Origin: Clostridium algoriphilum
GTDB lineage: Bacteria; Bacillota; Clostridia; Clostridiales; Clostridiaceae
DNA: 64,000 nt
Reading direction: 5' to 3'
Assembly: GCF_020443705.1 (NCBI RefSeq)
Contig: NZ_JAIZZK010000016.1
Coordinates: 28,217-92,216, forward strand
A program made the position numbers and the translations under genes. The notes under the pieces are model-generated. The model did no database searches. It saw only the letters and a program-made list of their open reading frames with translations, and had not been told where the DNA came from. Of the stretch, positions 49,871 to 59,026 are shown in pieces (position 1 is the stretch's first letter; the number at the start of each line of letters is the position of its first letter).

Positions 49871-51426
49871 TACTTCTTCCCTCCTAACATTAAATCTACA
49901 AATGGATTAAAGTAAGCTTTTTCTTTTTCTACAACTCCTTCAAGTCCTTTTCCACCAGTTAGATTCCTCTTAATTCCTGCAAATTTTCCTTGCTCGAGTG
50001 TTCTAAATAAGCCTTCTTTTTCAATTTCTTGGATTAGTGCTGCTGCTTTATTTACTACTTCATCGACTCTTGTTTCCATTATGCCACCTTTTTTAAAGCA
50101 TATTTCTGAACCTAACTCCTTCATAGTTCTGAATATATATTGAGCATTGTCTATTGCTAATGCTCTATCAGACATAAATGGAGTGTGTATTGCTTCTGTT
50201 ATCATTCCAAGAAGATGTAATTTTTGTCCTGTCATGATAGTAACCATGTTGAATAATGTATCTTGTACTTGCCCTTTAAATACATCCCCAGTCATAAATT
50301 TAGTTGGAGGCATATATTTAAGTGGTGCTCTAGGGAATACTTCTCTTGCCATTTGTGCTTGTGCTAGTTCATATAGGAATCCATTTTCAACATCTGGGCT
50401 TATCTCAAATGCATGCCCAAGCCCCATTTGTTCTTCTGGAATTCCAGCAACTAATGCAAATTGCTCATTTATAAATTGCGAAGCAAGTACGGTATGAGCT
50501 TCTTCCACCGCATCTGATGTAGTTAAATAGTTATCTTCCCCAGTGTTTATAATGACCCCTGCATATCCATTGATTATTCTTGAGAAATATTGGTCAACTA
50601 TAGTTCTTTGCATGTTGATATCCCTGAAAAGAATTCCGTACAAAGCGTCATTAAGCATAACGTCTAATCTTTCTATAGCTCCCATAGCAGCTATTTCAGG
50701 CATACATAATCCAGAGCAGTAGTTACAAAGTCTTATGTATCTTCCGAGCTCTTCTGAAACTTCATCAAGCGCTACTCTCATAAGTCTGAAGTTCTCCTGC
50801 GTTGCAAGCGTTCCTCCGAATCCATCTGTTGTAGCTCCATATGGAACGTAGTCAAGTAAGCTTTGTCCGGTGCTCCTTATAACTGCAATTACGTCTGCGC
50901 CTTGTTTTGCAGCTGCCCTTGCTTGAACAATATCTTCATAAATATTACCTGTAGCGACTATTGCATAAAGTAATGGTCCGCTCTTATCACCAAACTCCTT
51001 AAGGTATGATTCCCTTTTACCTCTATTTCCTTTAATTTTAGAAGTCATAACTTTAGCTACTTTATCTATAGCCATTTTGATTTCAAATTCATCATGCATA
51101 GGAATCTTAGTTAAATCCATTTCACCTTTTGCAACGCTTTCCGCGATTTTTTGTGGTGAAAGACCAGTTTCAACCATAGCATTTCCTATAAACATTGAAG
51201 CACCGAGTGCTAATCCATTGCCATTTTTAATGTTGTCAACTACAATATTTGGAATCGGTACGAAAGCTTTATCTACCCCATTAATACCTAAAAGCCTGCA
51301 AACAGTTCTTTCAACTGTTACCGTAGTATGTATATCAATAAATTTTTGGGTGTCTTTCGCTATGTTTCTAGCTGATTGTCTAACTTTTTCAACTACATCC
51401 CAGTTTAAATTTAATTTGCTTTCCAT
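49870..51426 (-). CDS. kamD: Lysine 5,6-aminomutase alpha subunit
   Basis: A 518-residue subunit, full length for KamD. It starts LNLNWDVVEKVRQSARNIAK and contains GRYIRLCNYCSGLCMPEIAA and ATTDGFGGTLATQENFRLMR, the TIM-barrel segments that hold adenosylcobalamin and substrate. It pairs with KamE to catalyse the 5,6 amino shift in lysine fermentation. It is separated by 1 bp from kamC and overlaps kamE by one base, so all are co-translated. Cytoplasmic. Confidence 0.95.
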   Translation of the reverse strand: MESKLNLNWDVVEKVRQSARNIAKDTQKFIDIHTTVTVERTVCRLLGINGVDKAFVPIPNIVVDNIKNGNGLALGASMFIGNAMVETGLSPQKIAESVAKGEMDLTKIPMHDEFEIKMAIDKVAKVMTSKIKGNRGKRESYLKEFGDKSGPLLYAIVATGNIYEDIVQARAAAKQGADVIAVIRSTGQSLLDYVPYGATTDGFGGTLATQENFRLMRVALDEVSEELGRYIRLCNYCSGLCMPEIAAMGAIERLDVMLNDALYGILFRDINMQRTIVDQYFSRIINGYAGVIINTGEDNYLTTSDAVEEAHTVLASQFINEQFALVAGIPEEQMGLGHAFEISPDVENGFLYELAQAQMAREVFPRAPLKYMPPTKFMTGDVFKGQVQDTLFNMVTIMTGQKLHLLGMITEAIHTPFMSDRALAIDNAQYIFRTMKELGSEICFKKGGIMETRVDEVVNKAAALIQEIEKEGLFRTLEQGKFAGIKRNLTGGKGLEGVVEKEKAYFNPFVDLMLGGKK

Positions 51427-51427
51427 C

Positions 51428-52912
51428 TTATTCCTCCTCTTTATAGAAACTTTTTGCTATATCTACTATTTCTTCATCAAAACCTAGTAACACTGCTATA
51501 TTAAGTGCATCTTTTGGTACTTTATTTTTACTCGTTACCATCTCTAGCTTATAATCCATATGCGCTTGTATTACTTCAACAGAATGAGTTTTATTTAAAT
51601 CTATCTCATATTTTAGTGCATCAAAATTTACATTTTTGAGTCCCGTTACTTGATAATGCACCATGTTCTCTTCAACCACTCCATCATAATGAGTTGAAAT
51701 CAAGCTTACCGACTTAAATTTAGAAAGATATTTACAAAGAGCTTTTACAAGGTAGTACCCCTCTTTTGGATTAGTACCACGTGCAAACTCATCTAGGGCT
51801 ATAAACCCATTCTCTGTTTTTGCGCACTCTACCACTTCTTTTAACTTTATTATTTCTGCTCCAAATGTACTTAACCCTTTGGAGATTGACTGCATATCAT
51901 CTGAAACAAAATGGATAAAATTAAGAATTGGGAATTGTGCTCTTTTTGCAAATACAAAAAAACCCATTTGACCAAGTAATAAATTAAGAACAATAGTCTT
52001 TATGGTAACACTTTTCCCACCCATATTGGCACCTGTAATAATAGTTGTACCAACAAATAGATCTATACTAACTGGAGTAAATACTTTTTCACCTTTTTCT
52101 AATATCTCTTTAATTTCAGGATTAAAGGCGCTATCAAGATGAATTTGCATTTCATCAGAAATTATTGGACGAGAACCATTGTAGTCCATTGACAAGTTCG
52201 CTTTAGCAATCAAAAAATCTAATTTACCTATGGCTTTTATATTCTGATTTATGTTCTCCGTTTCTTTTAAAATTTGTATTGTTAACTCTTTTCTAATCCA
52301 CAGTTCTTCCGCCTCTTCCTCAATGACCAAATCTAGCCTTTGCTGCTTTTTCTTGCTTACTTTAACCTCTATTTTTTCAGTAAAAATTTCTTTTTCCTTT
52401 TTTCTTTTTCTTTCACGAATACATTTTAAATTTTTAGAATACTCATCATATACATAAAAAGTATATATTCCCCTCTTCAGTGGGTCTAGGATCGAAATAA
52501 TTTTATCTAATGAATTTAGATGAACCTCTTCTATATCAAGATGTAATTTATCCAAGACATTTTTTAATTCTGTCACTAATAACGAAAAACATTTAATTTC
52601 ATATAATTCAACTTCATCCAATATTCCATCTTCACTACATCTTTTAATAGAATTTCTAATATCTTTTAGCATGTAAAATATTCTTCCTATTTCTTTATAC
52701 TCGTAAGTATTAGTTCTCATGGATTTAATTATATTTTCTAGACTATTTAATTCAAGAATTAATTGATTTGTTTCTGAAGCTTTAAATGGCTTAATTTTTT
52801 TTCTTTCCTCTAGTCCATAAGGAGTAATCATTCCAAGTTTATTCATAATAAAAGAAAATCCAATTTGATCTCTCTGCTGCTTATCTAAAAATTTCGATTT
52901 ACTCCCCTCCAA
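51428..52912 (-). CDS. kamC: MutS-like ATPase of the lysine aminomutase operon
   Basis: A 494-residue protein with a MutS-type ATPase: Walker A TGANMGGKSVTIKT (about 293-306), Walker B GFIALDEFARGTN (369-381) and VSLISTHYDG. The N-terminal 250 residues are helical and lack the mismatch-recognition domain. In amino-acid-fermenting clostridia this gene (kamC) always accompanies kamB, and the pair is proposed to be an ATP-dependent reactivase or chaperone for the B12 mutase; that role is established knowledge only as a proposal. It overlaps kamB by 14 bp. Confidence 0.88.
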   Translation of the reverse strand: MEGSKSKFLDKQQRDQIGFSFIMNKLGMITPYGLEERKKIKPFKASETNQLILELNSLENIIKSMRTNTYEYKEIGRIFYMLKDIRNSIKRCSEDGILDEVELYEIKCFSLLVTELKNVLDKLHLDIEEVHLNSLDKIISILDPLKRGIYTFYVYDEYSKNLKCIRERKRKKEKEIFTEKIEVKVSKKKQQRLDLVIEEEAEELWIRKELTIQILKETENINQNIKAIGKLDFLIAKANLSMDYNGSRPIISDEMQIHLDSAFNPEIKEILEKGEKVFTPVSIDLFVGTTIITGANMGGKSVTIKTIVLNLLLGQMGFFVFAKRAQFPILNFIHFVSDDMQSISKGLSTFGAEIIKLKEVVECAKTENGFIALDEFARGTNPKEGYYLVKALCKYLSKFKSVSLISTHYDGVVEENMVHYQVTGLKNVNFDALKYEIDLNKTHSVEVIQAHMDYKLEMVTSKNKVPKDALNIAVLLGFDEEIVDIAKSFYKEEE

Positions 52913-53942
52913 CTACATCAAATACAGGTACATTCAATTTATTCCTAAGCCCTTCTAAAAACTTACGTTTATCAAATCCATACCCACAAGGTGATTTTGG
53001 ATTGCATGTAACACATATTATGTTAATGGGATTTATTGTTTTTATGATTCCACCTCCATTTTTAAATTTATAAAGAGTCTCCTTAGTTAAAAATAACTTT
53101 GTTCCGTCTTCAACTAGGAACGTTACTCCTTTATACTGGTTTGTGGATGCCATAATATCTTCCAATAGTTTATTAGAAACTGCACCTTTAATAACTACAT
53201 AGGATGTATATCCATCTAAAAGTTCTACAATTTGCTTAGAGGATCCTAATGCCGTAAGCACATCTAGAATTTTTATAGAATTATCCTTAAATATAATACC
53301 GATTCTACCAATGAGTAAAACTTCATTAGCTAGCTTTAATACGGCCATATCCTCTTCATTCTCAAGTGTTAGTAAATTAACAGTATGACTGGTTTCGTCT
53401 ATTACCTTAGCCATATTTCTTGACATTGCCGCTCCAGTTGATAAAATTGTAGCATTAGTAACAGAGGGGGAAGCAAATGTTTTTCTACTAAGAGCACCAT
53501 CCACAATTACCAGCTCACTGCCAAACCTTTTAAGTTCATCACAAATTAAATTCATATAAGAATTTACAGATGGACCACCTAAATCTACATATCCGTCACT
53601 TAAAGCTCTGCATATAATTATTTCTCCCATAGGAGTATTAAAACCAGTAGTTTTTAAAATTTCCCTAGTAATGTCACTATTGAATAAGCATTGTTTTGCA
53701 GTTGCAATTATAGTTCCTTTTTCTATGTAAATTTTAGGTTTGTCGTCGTTAGTTACTAGATCGCATTCTTCTCCGTCTCTTCCTATAGACGTAATCCCAA
53801 GGACTAGTTTCCCTCTAGCTTCTCTTAATATATAATTTAAGATGGTTGTTTTCCCTACATTTTTATTCATTCCTATGATAGAAATACTGTCATATTTTTG
53901 AATCATATTGAAAATACTAGGTAAATTTTGCATGTTTTTCAT
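52899..53942 (-). CDS. kamB: P-loop partner protein of lysine aminomutase
   Basis: A 347-residue protein with a Walker A motif IGMNKNVGKTTILNYI near residues 23-38, then RDGEECD and LVIVDGALSRKTFASPSVTN. The C-terminal Cys-rich tail VTCNPKSPCGYGFDKRKFLE could bind metal. It matches KamB of lysine 5,6-aminomutase operons, the likely partner of KamC in maintaining the mutase. It lies 44 bp after kdd and overlaps kamC. The ATG comes from TTACGAGTAAAATG; the ribosome site (AAGGGG) is about 10 bp away. Confidence 0.85.
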   Translation of the reverse strand: MKNMQNLPSIFNMIQKYDSISIIGMNKNVGKTTILNYILREARGKLVLGITSIGRDGEECDLVTNDDKPKIYIEKGTIIATAKQCLFNSDITREILKTTGFNTPMGEIIICRALSDGYVDLGGPSVNSYMNLICDELKRFGSELVIVDGALSRKTFASPSVTNATILSTGAAMSRNMAKVIDETSHTVNLLTLENEEDMAVLKLANEVLLIGRIGIIFKDNSIKILDVLTALGSSKQIVELLDGYTSYVVIKGAVSNKLLEDIMASTNQYKGVTFLVEDGTKLFLTKETLYKFKNGGGIIKTINPINIICVTCNPKSPCGYGFDKRKFLEGLRNKLNVPVFDVVGGE

Positions 53943-53986
53943 TTTACTCGTAATATCCCCTTACCCTTTACAGATTACAATAACAA

Positions 53987-55024
53987 CTAAACATATAATT
54001 CTTCGAATACTTTTCTTAATGATTCATTTTCTCTTAACTCTTCAAGAGTTATCTCAGCATGTCCTTTAGTGTATCCATTTCCTACAATCATTGTAATGTC
54101 TTTACCTACACCTTCAGCTCCAAGTGCTGCTTTTGTAAAACTTGTAGCCATTGAGAAAAAGTAAACTACTCCATCATCTTTTACTGGCAAAATTGTTGAC
54201 ATTTCAGTACTCGGAACATTAACCATGTTTATTGCTACATCTACTTCACATCCATTGTTGTGAGCTAAAGTGGTGTTCATTACATTAATAGCTTCTCTTG
54301 CATCGCAAATAACTATTTGCATTCTTAATCCTAATCTTCTTAATTTTGCTGCCCCTTGTTCGTTTCTTACAATGGCTATAACGTTTCCTGTTGGTCCTAC
54401 TCTCTTAACTGCTTCATAACAGGAAAGCATCCCTGATTTTCCTGATGCACCTAATAAAAGAACTGCCTGACCAGGTTTAACAAGTTTAGCGACTTGAGCT
54501 GGTGCTCCTGCAACGTCTAATGCTGCTAATGCTAGATTTTCATCCATATCCTTTGGTAGTTTTGCATATAATCCGCTTTCAAACAAAATAGCTTTTCCTT
54601 TTATTACAACTCTATCAATGTCTGGTTTAATATCTATAATTTCATATATTTTTAAAGGTGTTAATGATAATGATACCAATGTAGATATTTTGTCTCCAAC
54701 TTTAAGTTCCGTTGTTTTTTCTATTGCTTCGCCTATTTTTTCAACTGTTCCAATAAGCATTCCACCTGAGCCAGTTACTGGATTTTGCATCTTTCCTCTT
54801 GCGGCAACAATTTCTATGATTTTAGCTTTTATTTTTTCTATGTCATGACCTGCTTCCTCATCTATTTGCTTAAAGCTAGCTGAGTCTATATTTAAAGCTT
54901 GAACATCAATTAAAATTTCATTATCAAATATATCCATATCATTTGAGATTTTAGTTGCTGGTTGTGGTAGTACACCTTTTGGCTCCATTACCCTGTGAGT
55001 ACCGTATTTACATCCTTTATTCAT
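53987..55024 (-). CDS. kdd: L-erythro-3,5-diaminohexanoate dehydrogenase
   Basis: A 345-residue NAD-dependent dehydrogenase that deaminates 3,5-diaminohexanoate to 3-keto-5-aminohexanoate. It begins GCKYGTHRVMEPKGVLPQPA, the Kdd signature, and has the nucleotide-binding segment VLLLGASGKSGMLSCYEAVK (about 188-207). Its operon partners kamB-E confirm the assignment. GAGGAGG precedes the ATG. It is the first gene of the row. Normal length. Confidence 0.93.
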   Translation of the reverse strand: MNKGCKYGTHRVMEPKGVLPQPATKISNDMDIFDNEILIDVQALNIDSASFKQIDEEAGHDIEKIKAKIIEIVAARGKMQNPVTGSGGMLIGTVEKIGEAIEKTTELKVGDKISTLVSLSLTPLKIYEIIDIKPDIDRVVIKGKAILFESGLYAKLPKDMDENLALAALDVAGAPAQVAKLVKPGQAVLLLGASGKSGMLSCYEAVKRVGPTGNVIAIVRNEQGAAKLRRLGLRMQIVICDAREAINVMNTTLAHNNGCEVDVAINMVNVPSTEMSTILPVKDDGVVYFFSMATSFTKAALGAEGVGKDITMIVGNGYTKGHAEITLEELRENESLRKVFEELYV

Positions 55025-55212
55025 TATTTGTTCCTCCTCTTATTTATCCATTCAAGCTGAGATACATGTACGACACTTTAACTTGATGAGCAAATATTAC
55101 ATTAATGCTTGACTCCACTGATATAATCAAATAAAAAAGACACATGATTGCTTCTGTATCTTATTTTAGTTGCTATAATTATTGATATTCAAGGAATTTA
55201 ACGTTTATGTAT

Positions 55213-55242
55213 AAAAACCTATTCTATAAGAATAGGTTTTAC
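55213..55242 (-). terminator. Terminator of the M20 peptidase gene
   Basis: AAAACCTATTC pairs with GAATAGGTTTT and continues TTTTTATAC-like on the minus strand, 24 bp past the stop. The kdd promoter must lie between this and 55024. Confidence 0.8.
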
Positions 55243-55265
55243 CAAATTTTACACTTCTAAATTTG

Positions 55266-56558
55266 TCAGCAAACCGTTAATCCTTGTGTGTTTTCAGAAT
55301 TTTTACCAAAACTCGAGCAGCTATTGTCACTAAGTACTTTGACTAAAAAGTTGTAGATGATATCCGCTGTTTTGATAATAGAACTTATGGTAGCATACTC
55401 ATCAGCACCATGAAAATTTTTACCTTCATTGCCGAAAATTATTGCAGGTGCATTTAACCTTGAACCTAAGTAGTTAAAATCACCAATACATTTGAAATAA
55501 GAGATGTTTGCTTCGCGATCATAAATATCCTTTATTGATTCTAAGAAAGCAGCGACGAAGTGATTTTGCTTTGCTACTATAAATGGCATATAGCCCTTGC
55601 TACCGCCTGTTGGTGCATCTCTAAAAGAAATTTTAAAAGTACTTTGAATATTTGCTTTTCTTACTGCATCTATTATATAGTTTTCTATTGTTTTCTCATC
55701 TTCACCTATGACAATATGCCAAAATAGTTTGACTTTAGCATAATCCGGAACACTGCAAGCACCACCATCGCTTTCTACAGCAATAACGCAGGCAACACCT
55801 TTTCCTAAAAATGCAGCTTCATCATAATCAATTTTTTCTAATTCACACATAAATTTTCCAGCATCCATTGCTGCATTTATACCTGTTGCTGGTAGTGCCG
55901 CATGGGCAGCTTTACCGAAAAATTCAACCTCAAGACCGTATCCGCCTCTTGCACCAAGAGACACATCGGGGTAACATGGATTATCGGAACCCTCGCTTGG
56001 TTCAGTAATGATTGAAAAATCAACGTCCTTAAGTAACCCCTCCTCAATTAAAGCATTTGTTCCAAGCCCATAAGGGCCTTCCTCATCTGAAACAAAGGTT
56101 GCAATAATTTTTCCATGAAATGTTTTGTGGAGTTCATGAAACTTTTTAATAGCAAGCATAGAAGCACAACAACCTGATTTCATATCCAAAGCACCAAGCC
56201 CGTAAATTTTATCGCCTTCTACCACTCCTTCATATGGATCCTTAGACCACCCATTACAAAGATTAACGGTGTCCATGTGACCATTTATACAGATGGTCGG
56301 TCCATCACTTTTACCATTAATTTCACTGATAACATTTTTGCCCTTAAAATTAGTAATTCTCGATTCGTGATATTCATGAATGTATGCGCTCATACCATTT
56401 TTAATAAACCAGCGATATGTAAAATCCATAATAGCATCTTCATGAAAATAGGGACTAGGTATTGAAATCAGTTCTTTCATTAATGTAATTACCTCAGATG
56501 TTATGATATCTTTAGATAGTTTGATTTCTTCAGATATTTGTAAGTTATGCTTAAACAT
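55266..56558 (-). CDS. M20 family metallopeptidase
   Basis: A 430-residue zinc amidohydrolase of the ArgE/DapE/YgeY type. The first metal motif INGHMDTVNLCNGW, the GLGALDMKSGCCASMLAI segment and the catalytic Glu pair VSDEEGP are intact, and the dimerisation domain with GKAAHAALP is present. Members hydrolyse acylated amino acids or short peptides. It sits between the kam row and divergent kal-kce with its own terminator, so it may supply a lysine derivative to this pathway, but its substrate is unknown. Confidence 0.85.
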   Translation of the reverse strand: MFKHNLQISEEIKLSKDIITSEVITLMKELISIPSPYFHEDAIMDFTYRWFIKNGMSAYIHEYHESRITNFKGKNVISEINGKSDGPTICINGHMDTVNLCNGWSKDPYEGVVEGDKIYGLGALDMKSGCCASMLAIKKFHELHKTFHGKIIATFVSDEEGPYGLGTNALIEEGLLKDVDFSIITEPSEGSDNPCYPDVSLGARGGYGLEVEFFGKAAHAALPATGINAAMDAGKFMCELEKIDYDEAAFLGKGVACVIAVESDGGACSVPDYAKVKLFWHIVIGEDEKTIENYIIDAVRKANIQSTFKISFRDAPTGGSKGYMPFIVAKQNHFVAAFLESIKDIYDREANISYFKCIGDFNYLGSRLNAPAIIFGNEGKNFHGADEYATISSIIKTADIIYNFLVKVLSDNSCSSFGKNSENTQGLTVC

Positions 56559-56913
56559 TTTTTCTCATCTTCCTCTCAAAATACAATTATTAATTGCATA
56601 ATCTTGTAATAAATTGTAATATATAAGTAATAATTTCTAATTAAAATTGATTGATTGTTATTTATGTTACTGTTATCTTATTATTAATATTCAAGTGTTT
56701 ATGCAATGTTTCCTAAAAATCATTTTCATATATGTCACTTTCCTATCTTTAAATTTTCATCATGTTTATTAGTCTAATTTTGAAATCCTGACCACCCTTT
56801 TTCACTTATTTTTAATAACTGTAAATTTATTAAAAAGGTAATGCATATGAACTAAATAGAAGCTTATATTTTTTGTAGTCAAGACGACAACAAGAAAAGA
56901 GGAGGAATATAAA
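56559..56913. promoter_or_regulatory. Divergent control region between the M20 and kal genes
   Basis: A 355-bp AT-rich region from which the M20 gene (minus) and kal-kce (plus) start. No sigma-54-type GG/GC pair and no clear operator palindrome were seen; the promoters are not resolved. Confidence 0.4.
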
Positions 56914-57294
56914 ATGAAATCTTTAATCAGATTGAGAATGAGTGCCCATGATGCACATTATGGTGGAAACTTAGTGGATGGCGCGAGAATACTTCAATTA
57001 TTTGGTGATGTAGCTACAGAACTTTTAATTTTAAACGATGGTGATGAAGGTTTATTTAAAGCATATGATGCTATAGAATTCTTCGCACCAGTTTATGCAG
57101 GAGACTTCATCGAAGCTGTTGGAGAAATAGTAGCCGTTGGGAATTCATCAAGAAAAATGATTTTTAAAGCAATAAAATTCATAGTACCCAGACCAAATAT
57201 AAATGATACAGCTTGCGATGTATTAGTAGAACCAATAGTGGTTTGCAAAGCAAGCGGAACTTGCGTAGTTACAAAAGATAAACAAAGAAAATAG
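56914..57294 (+). CDS. kal: 3-aminobutyryl-CoA ammonia lyase
   Basis: A 126-residue hotdog-fold enzyme. [20 protein letters not shown] and the [20 protein letters not shown] segment match Kal of lysine fermenters, which eliminates ammonia from L-3-aminobutyryl-CoA to give crotonyl-CoA. GAGGAGG precedes the ATG. It is followed 83 bp later by kce, its pathway predecessor. Length is normal for the family. Confidence 0.92.
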   Translation: MKSLIRLRMSAHDAHYGGNLVDGARILQLFGDVATELLILNDGDEGLFKAYDAIEFFAPVYAGDFIEAVGEIVAVGNSSRKMIFKAIKFIVPRPNINDTACDVLVEPIVVCKASGTCVVTKDKQRK

Positions 57295-57377
57295 TAGATA
57301 TAACTTATCATAAACATTATGGTAAATAATAATTAATAATTATTTTCTACCTAAGAGATCTATAAGGAGGTACCCAC

Positions 57378-58226
57378 ATGCAAAAACTAATAATTACAGC
57401 AGCTATATGCGGAGCAGAAGTTACAAAAGAACATAATCCAAACGTGCCTTATACTATTGAAGAGATAGCAATAGAATCCGAAAAAGCATATAAAGCAGGA
57501 GCTAGCATTATTCATTTGCACGTAAGGAAAGATAATGGAACACCTACTCAAGATAGAGAAAGATTTAAATCCTGCATTGAAGCTATTAAAGATAGATGCC
57601 CGGATGTAATTATTCAACCATCAACCGGCGGAGCGGTCGGTATGAGTAACGTAGAAAGGTTACAACCTCTTGATTTGCGTCCAGAAATGGCAACTTTAGA
57701 TGCAGGCACCTGTAATTTTGGTGGAGATGAGATATTCATAAACACTGAAAATGCTATTAAAGAGTTCACTCAAAAGATGATTGAACTTTGCGTAAAGCCA
57801 GAAATTGAAGTTTTTGATAAGGGCATGATAGACATGGCTATAAGACTTCAAAAGAAAGATTTTATAAAAACACCAATGCATTTCAATTTTGTTATGGGCG
57901 TAAATGGAGGTATTACTGCCACTCCAAGGGACTTAGTATTTATGGAGGAAAGTATACCCAAAGGAAGCACTTTCACTGTATCAGGTATTGGTAGAAGTGA
58001 ATTCCAAATGGCAGCTATGACTATCATTATGGGCGGTCATGTAAGAGTTGGATTTGAAGATAATGTATATATTAAAAAAGGCATACTAGCTAAATCAAAC
58101 TCAGAATTAGTAGAAAAAGTAGTTAGACTTGCAACGGAACTGGATAGAGAAATCGCAACACCACATGAAGCAAGAGAAATCTTAGGTTTATTACCAAAGG
58201 GATACATTGGTGAGGCCTGTAAATAA
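57378..58226 (+). CDS. kce: 3-keto-5-aminohexanoate cleavage enzyme
   Basis: A 282-residue TIM-barrel enzyme (BKACE family) that converts 3-keto-5-aminohexanoate and acetyl-CoA to 3-aminobutyryl-CoA and acetoacetate. Zinc ligands H46 and H48 lie in IIHLHVRKDNG, and E14 and the E227 near GFEDNVY complete the site. Start supported by AAGGAGG. Forms an operon with kal, divergent from the kam row. Full length. Confidence 0.95.
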   Translation: MQKLIITAAICGAEVTKEHNPNVPYTIEEIAIESEKAYKAGASIIHLHVRKDNGTPTQDRERFKSCIEAIKDRCPDVIIQPSTGGAVGMSNVERLQPLDLRPEMATLDAGTCNFGGDEIFINTENAIKEFTQKMIELCVKPEIEVFDKGMIDMAIRLQKKDFIKTPMHFNFVMGVNGGITATPRDLVFMEESIPKGSTFTVSGIGRSEFQMAAMTIIMGGHVRVGFEDNVYIKKGILAKSNSELVEKVVRLATELDREIATPHEAREILGLLPKGYIGEACK

Positions 58227-58313
58227 TTTTGTGTAAACAGAATAATTAAGTACTCTTTCTTGGATATAATTGAGATAAGTTAATTATCAATGATTGTGAG
58301 GAGGAGTATTTTT

Positions 58314-58433
58314 ATGTCAAACATTTCAAAACAGATTTTAAGGGATTCCCTGTTCAGAAATCCCTTTTATTTTGATCTATGTTTATATTCTTTTCAGAGT
58401 CTCTTAATTTTCACTACCCTAACTCTGCATTAA
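58314..58433 (+). pseudogene. 5' remnant of a gene with intact ribosome site
   Basis: GAGGAGGAG at 58298-58306 leads to an ATG at 58314 and the peptide MSNISKQILRDSLF, after which the frame runs through a terminator hairpin and stops at codon 40. The strong start signal followed by junk suggests the first codons of a deleted gene. Its place after kce would suit the CoA-transferase of the pathway, but the retained sequence is too short to tell. Confidence 0.4.
58338..58374 (+). terminator. Terminator after kal-kce
   Basis: AAGGGATT pairs with AATCCCTT around a 12-nt loop and is followed by TTATTTT. Confidence 0.75.
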
Positions 58434-58607
58434 TGCTCCATTTCTACCTAGCTTTAGTTCTATCCACCTTTTAGTAACTACTATTTATTTCAGAGGTATA
58501 AATTTCGCACCGGTTCCTAGCAGGACTAAATCACCCTTACTATGTCCATAGGTATCATTTTACCAGCTTGAATTATATTGTGTGGTCAAAGTTATCATCA
58601 GTATTCA

Positions 58608-58802
58608 TTATAATTCGTGACAGCGACAGAACACTTTAATATATCCAACATAAAATTCTTGAGGTAAAACTTCAACTTCTGAAAATAATTTTGTAGTCCT
58701 CTCAAAAGCCTTAATTGCTTCTACCCTGATATTTTTAATATGAACAGGTAATCGCCCTTTATCTGAGTTTATAAGATAGGAAAATAAGCCTACCTCATTC
58801 AA
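58608..58802 (-). CDS. Small unrecognised frame, possibly a fragment
   Basis: A 64-codon frame from a TTG without a well-placed ribosome site (AAAGGATTG is too far). The sequence GLFSYLINSDKGRLPVHIKN and AFERTTKLFSEVEVLPQEFY is protein-like, with regular secondary structure, and may be the end of a larger decayed gene. No family recognised. Confidence 0.35.
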   Translation of the reverse strand: MNEVGLFSYLINSDKGRLPVHIKNIRVEAIKAFERTTKLFSEVEVLPQEFYVGYIKVFCRCHEL

Positions 58803-58842
58803 GATAATAAATCTACAATCCTTTAAAAATATTATTTCAAAA

Positions 58843-58872
58843 GTAAAATGTCGTGAAATAATAATTTCATTT
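58843..58872. repeat. AAAATGTCGTGAAA hairpin repeat, copy 1 (partial)
   Basis: Shares GTAAAATGTCGTGAAA and ATAATTTCA with the copy at 62165-62200; the right arm is incomplete. Confidence 0.5.
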
Positions 58873-59026
58873 GTTGTATATGCACATCTAGCGGTATAAT
58901 GTTATTTATATTTACCACCTAAATAACTTGTGATTGAGTTGATCTCAAAAAAATATTGCAGCAGAATATAAAACTTGGTTATTTTATCAGTAATTGATAA
59001 TATTTTAATTAACAGGAGGTAACAGT

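Noticed and set aside
56559..56913. Sigma-54 promoter for kal-kce
   Set aside because: No TGGCAC-N5-TTGC-like pair was found, so this type of control, sometimes seen in amino-acid fermentation clusters, is not supported here.
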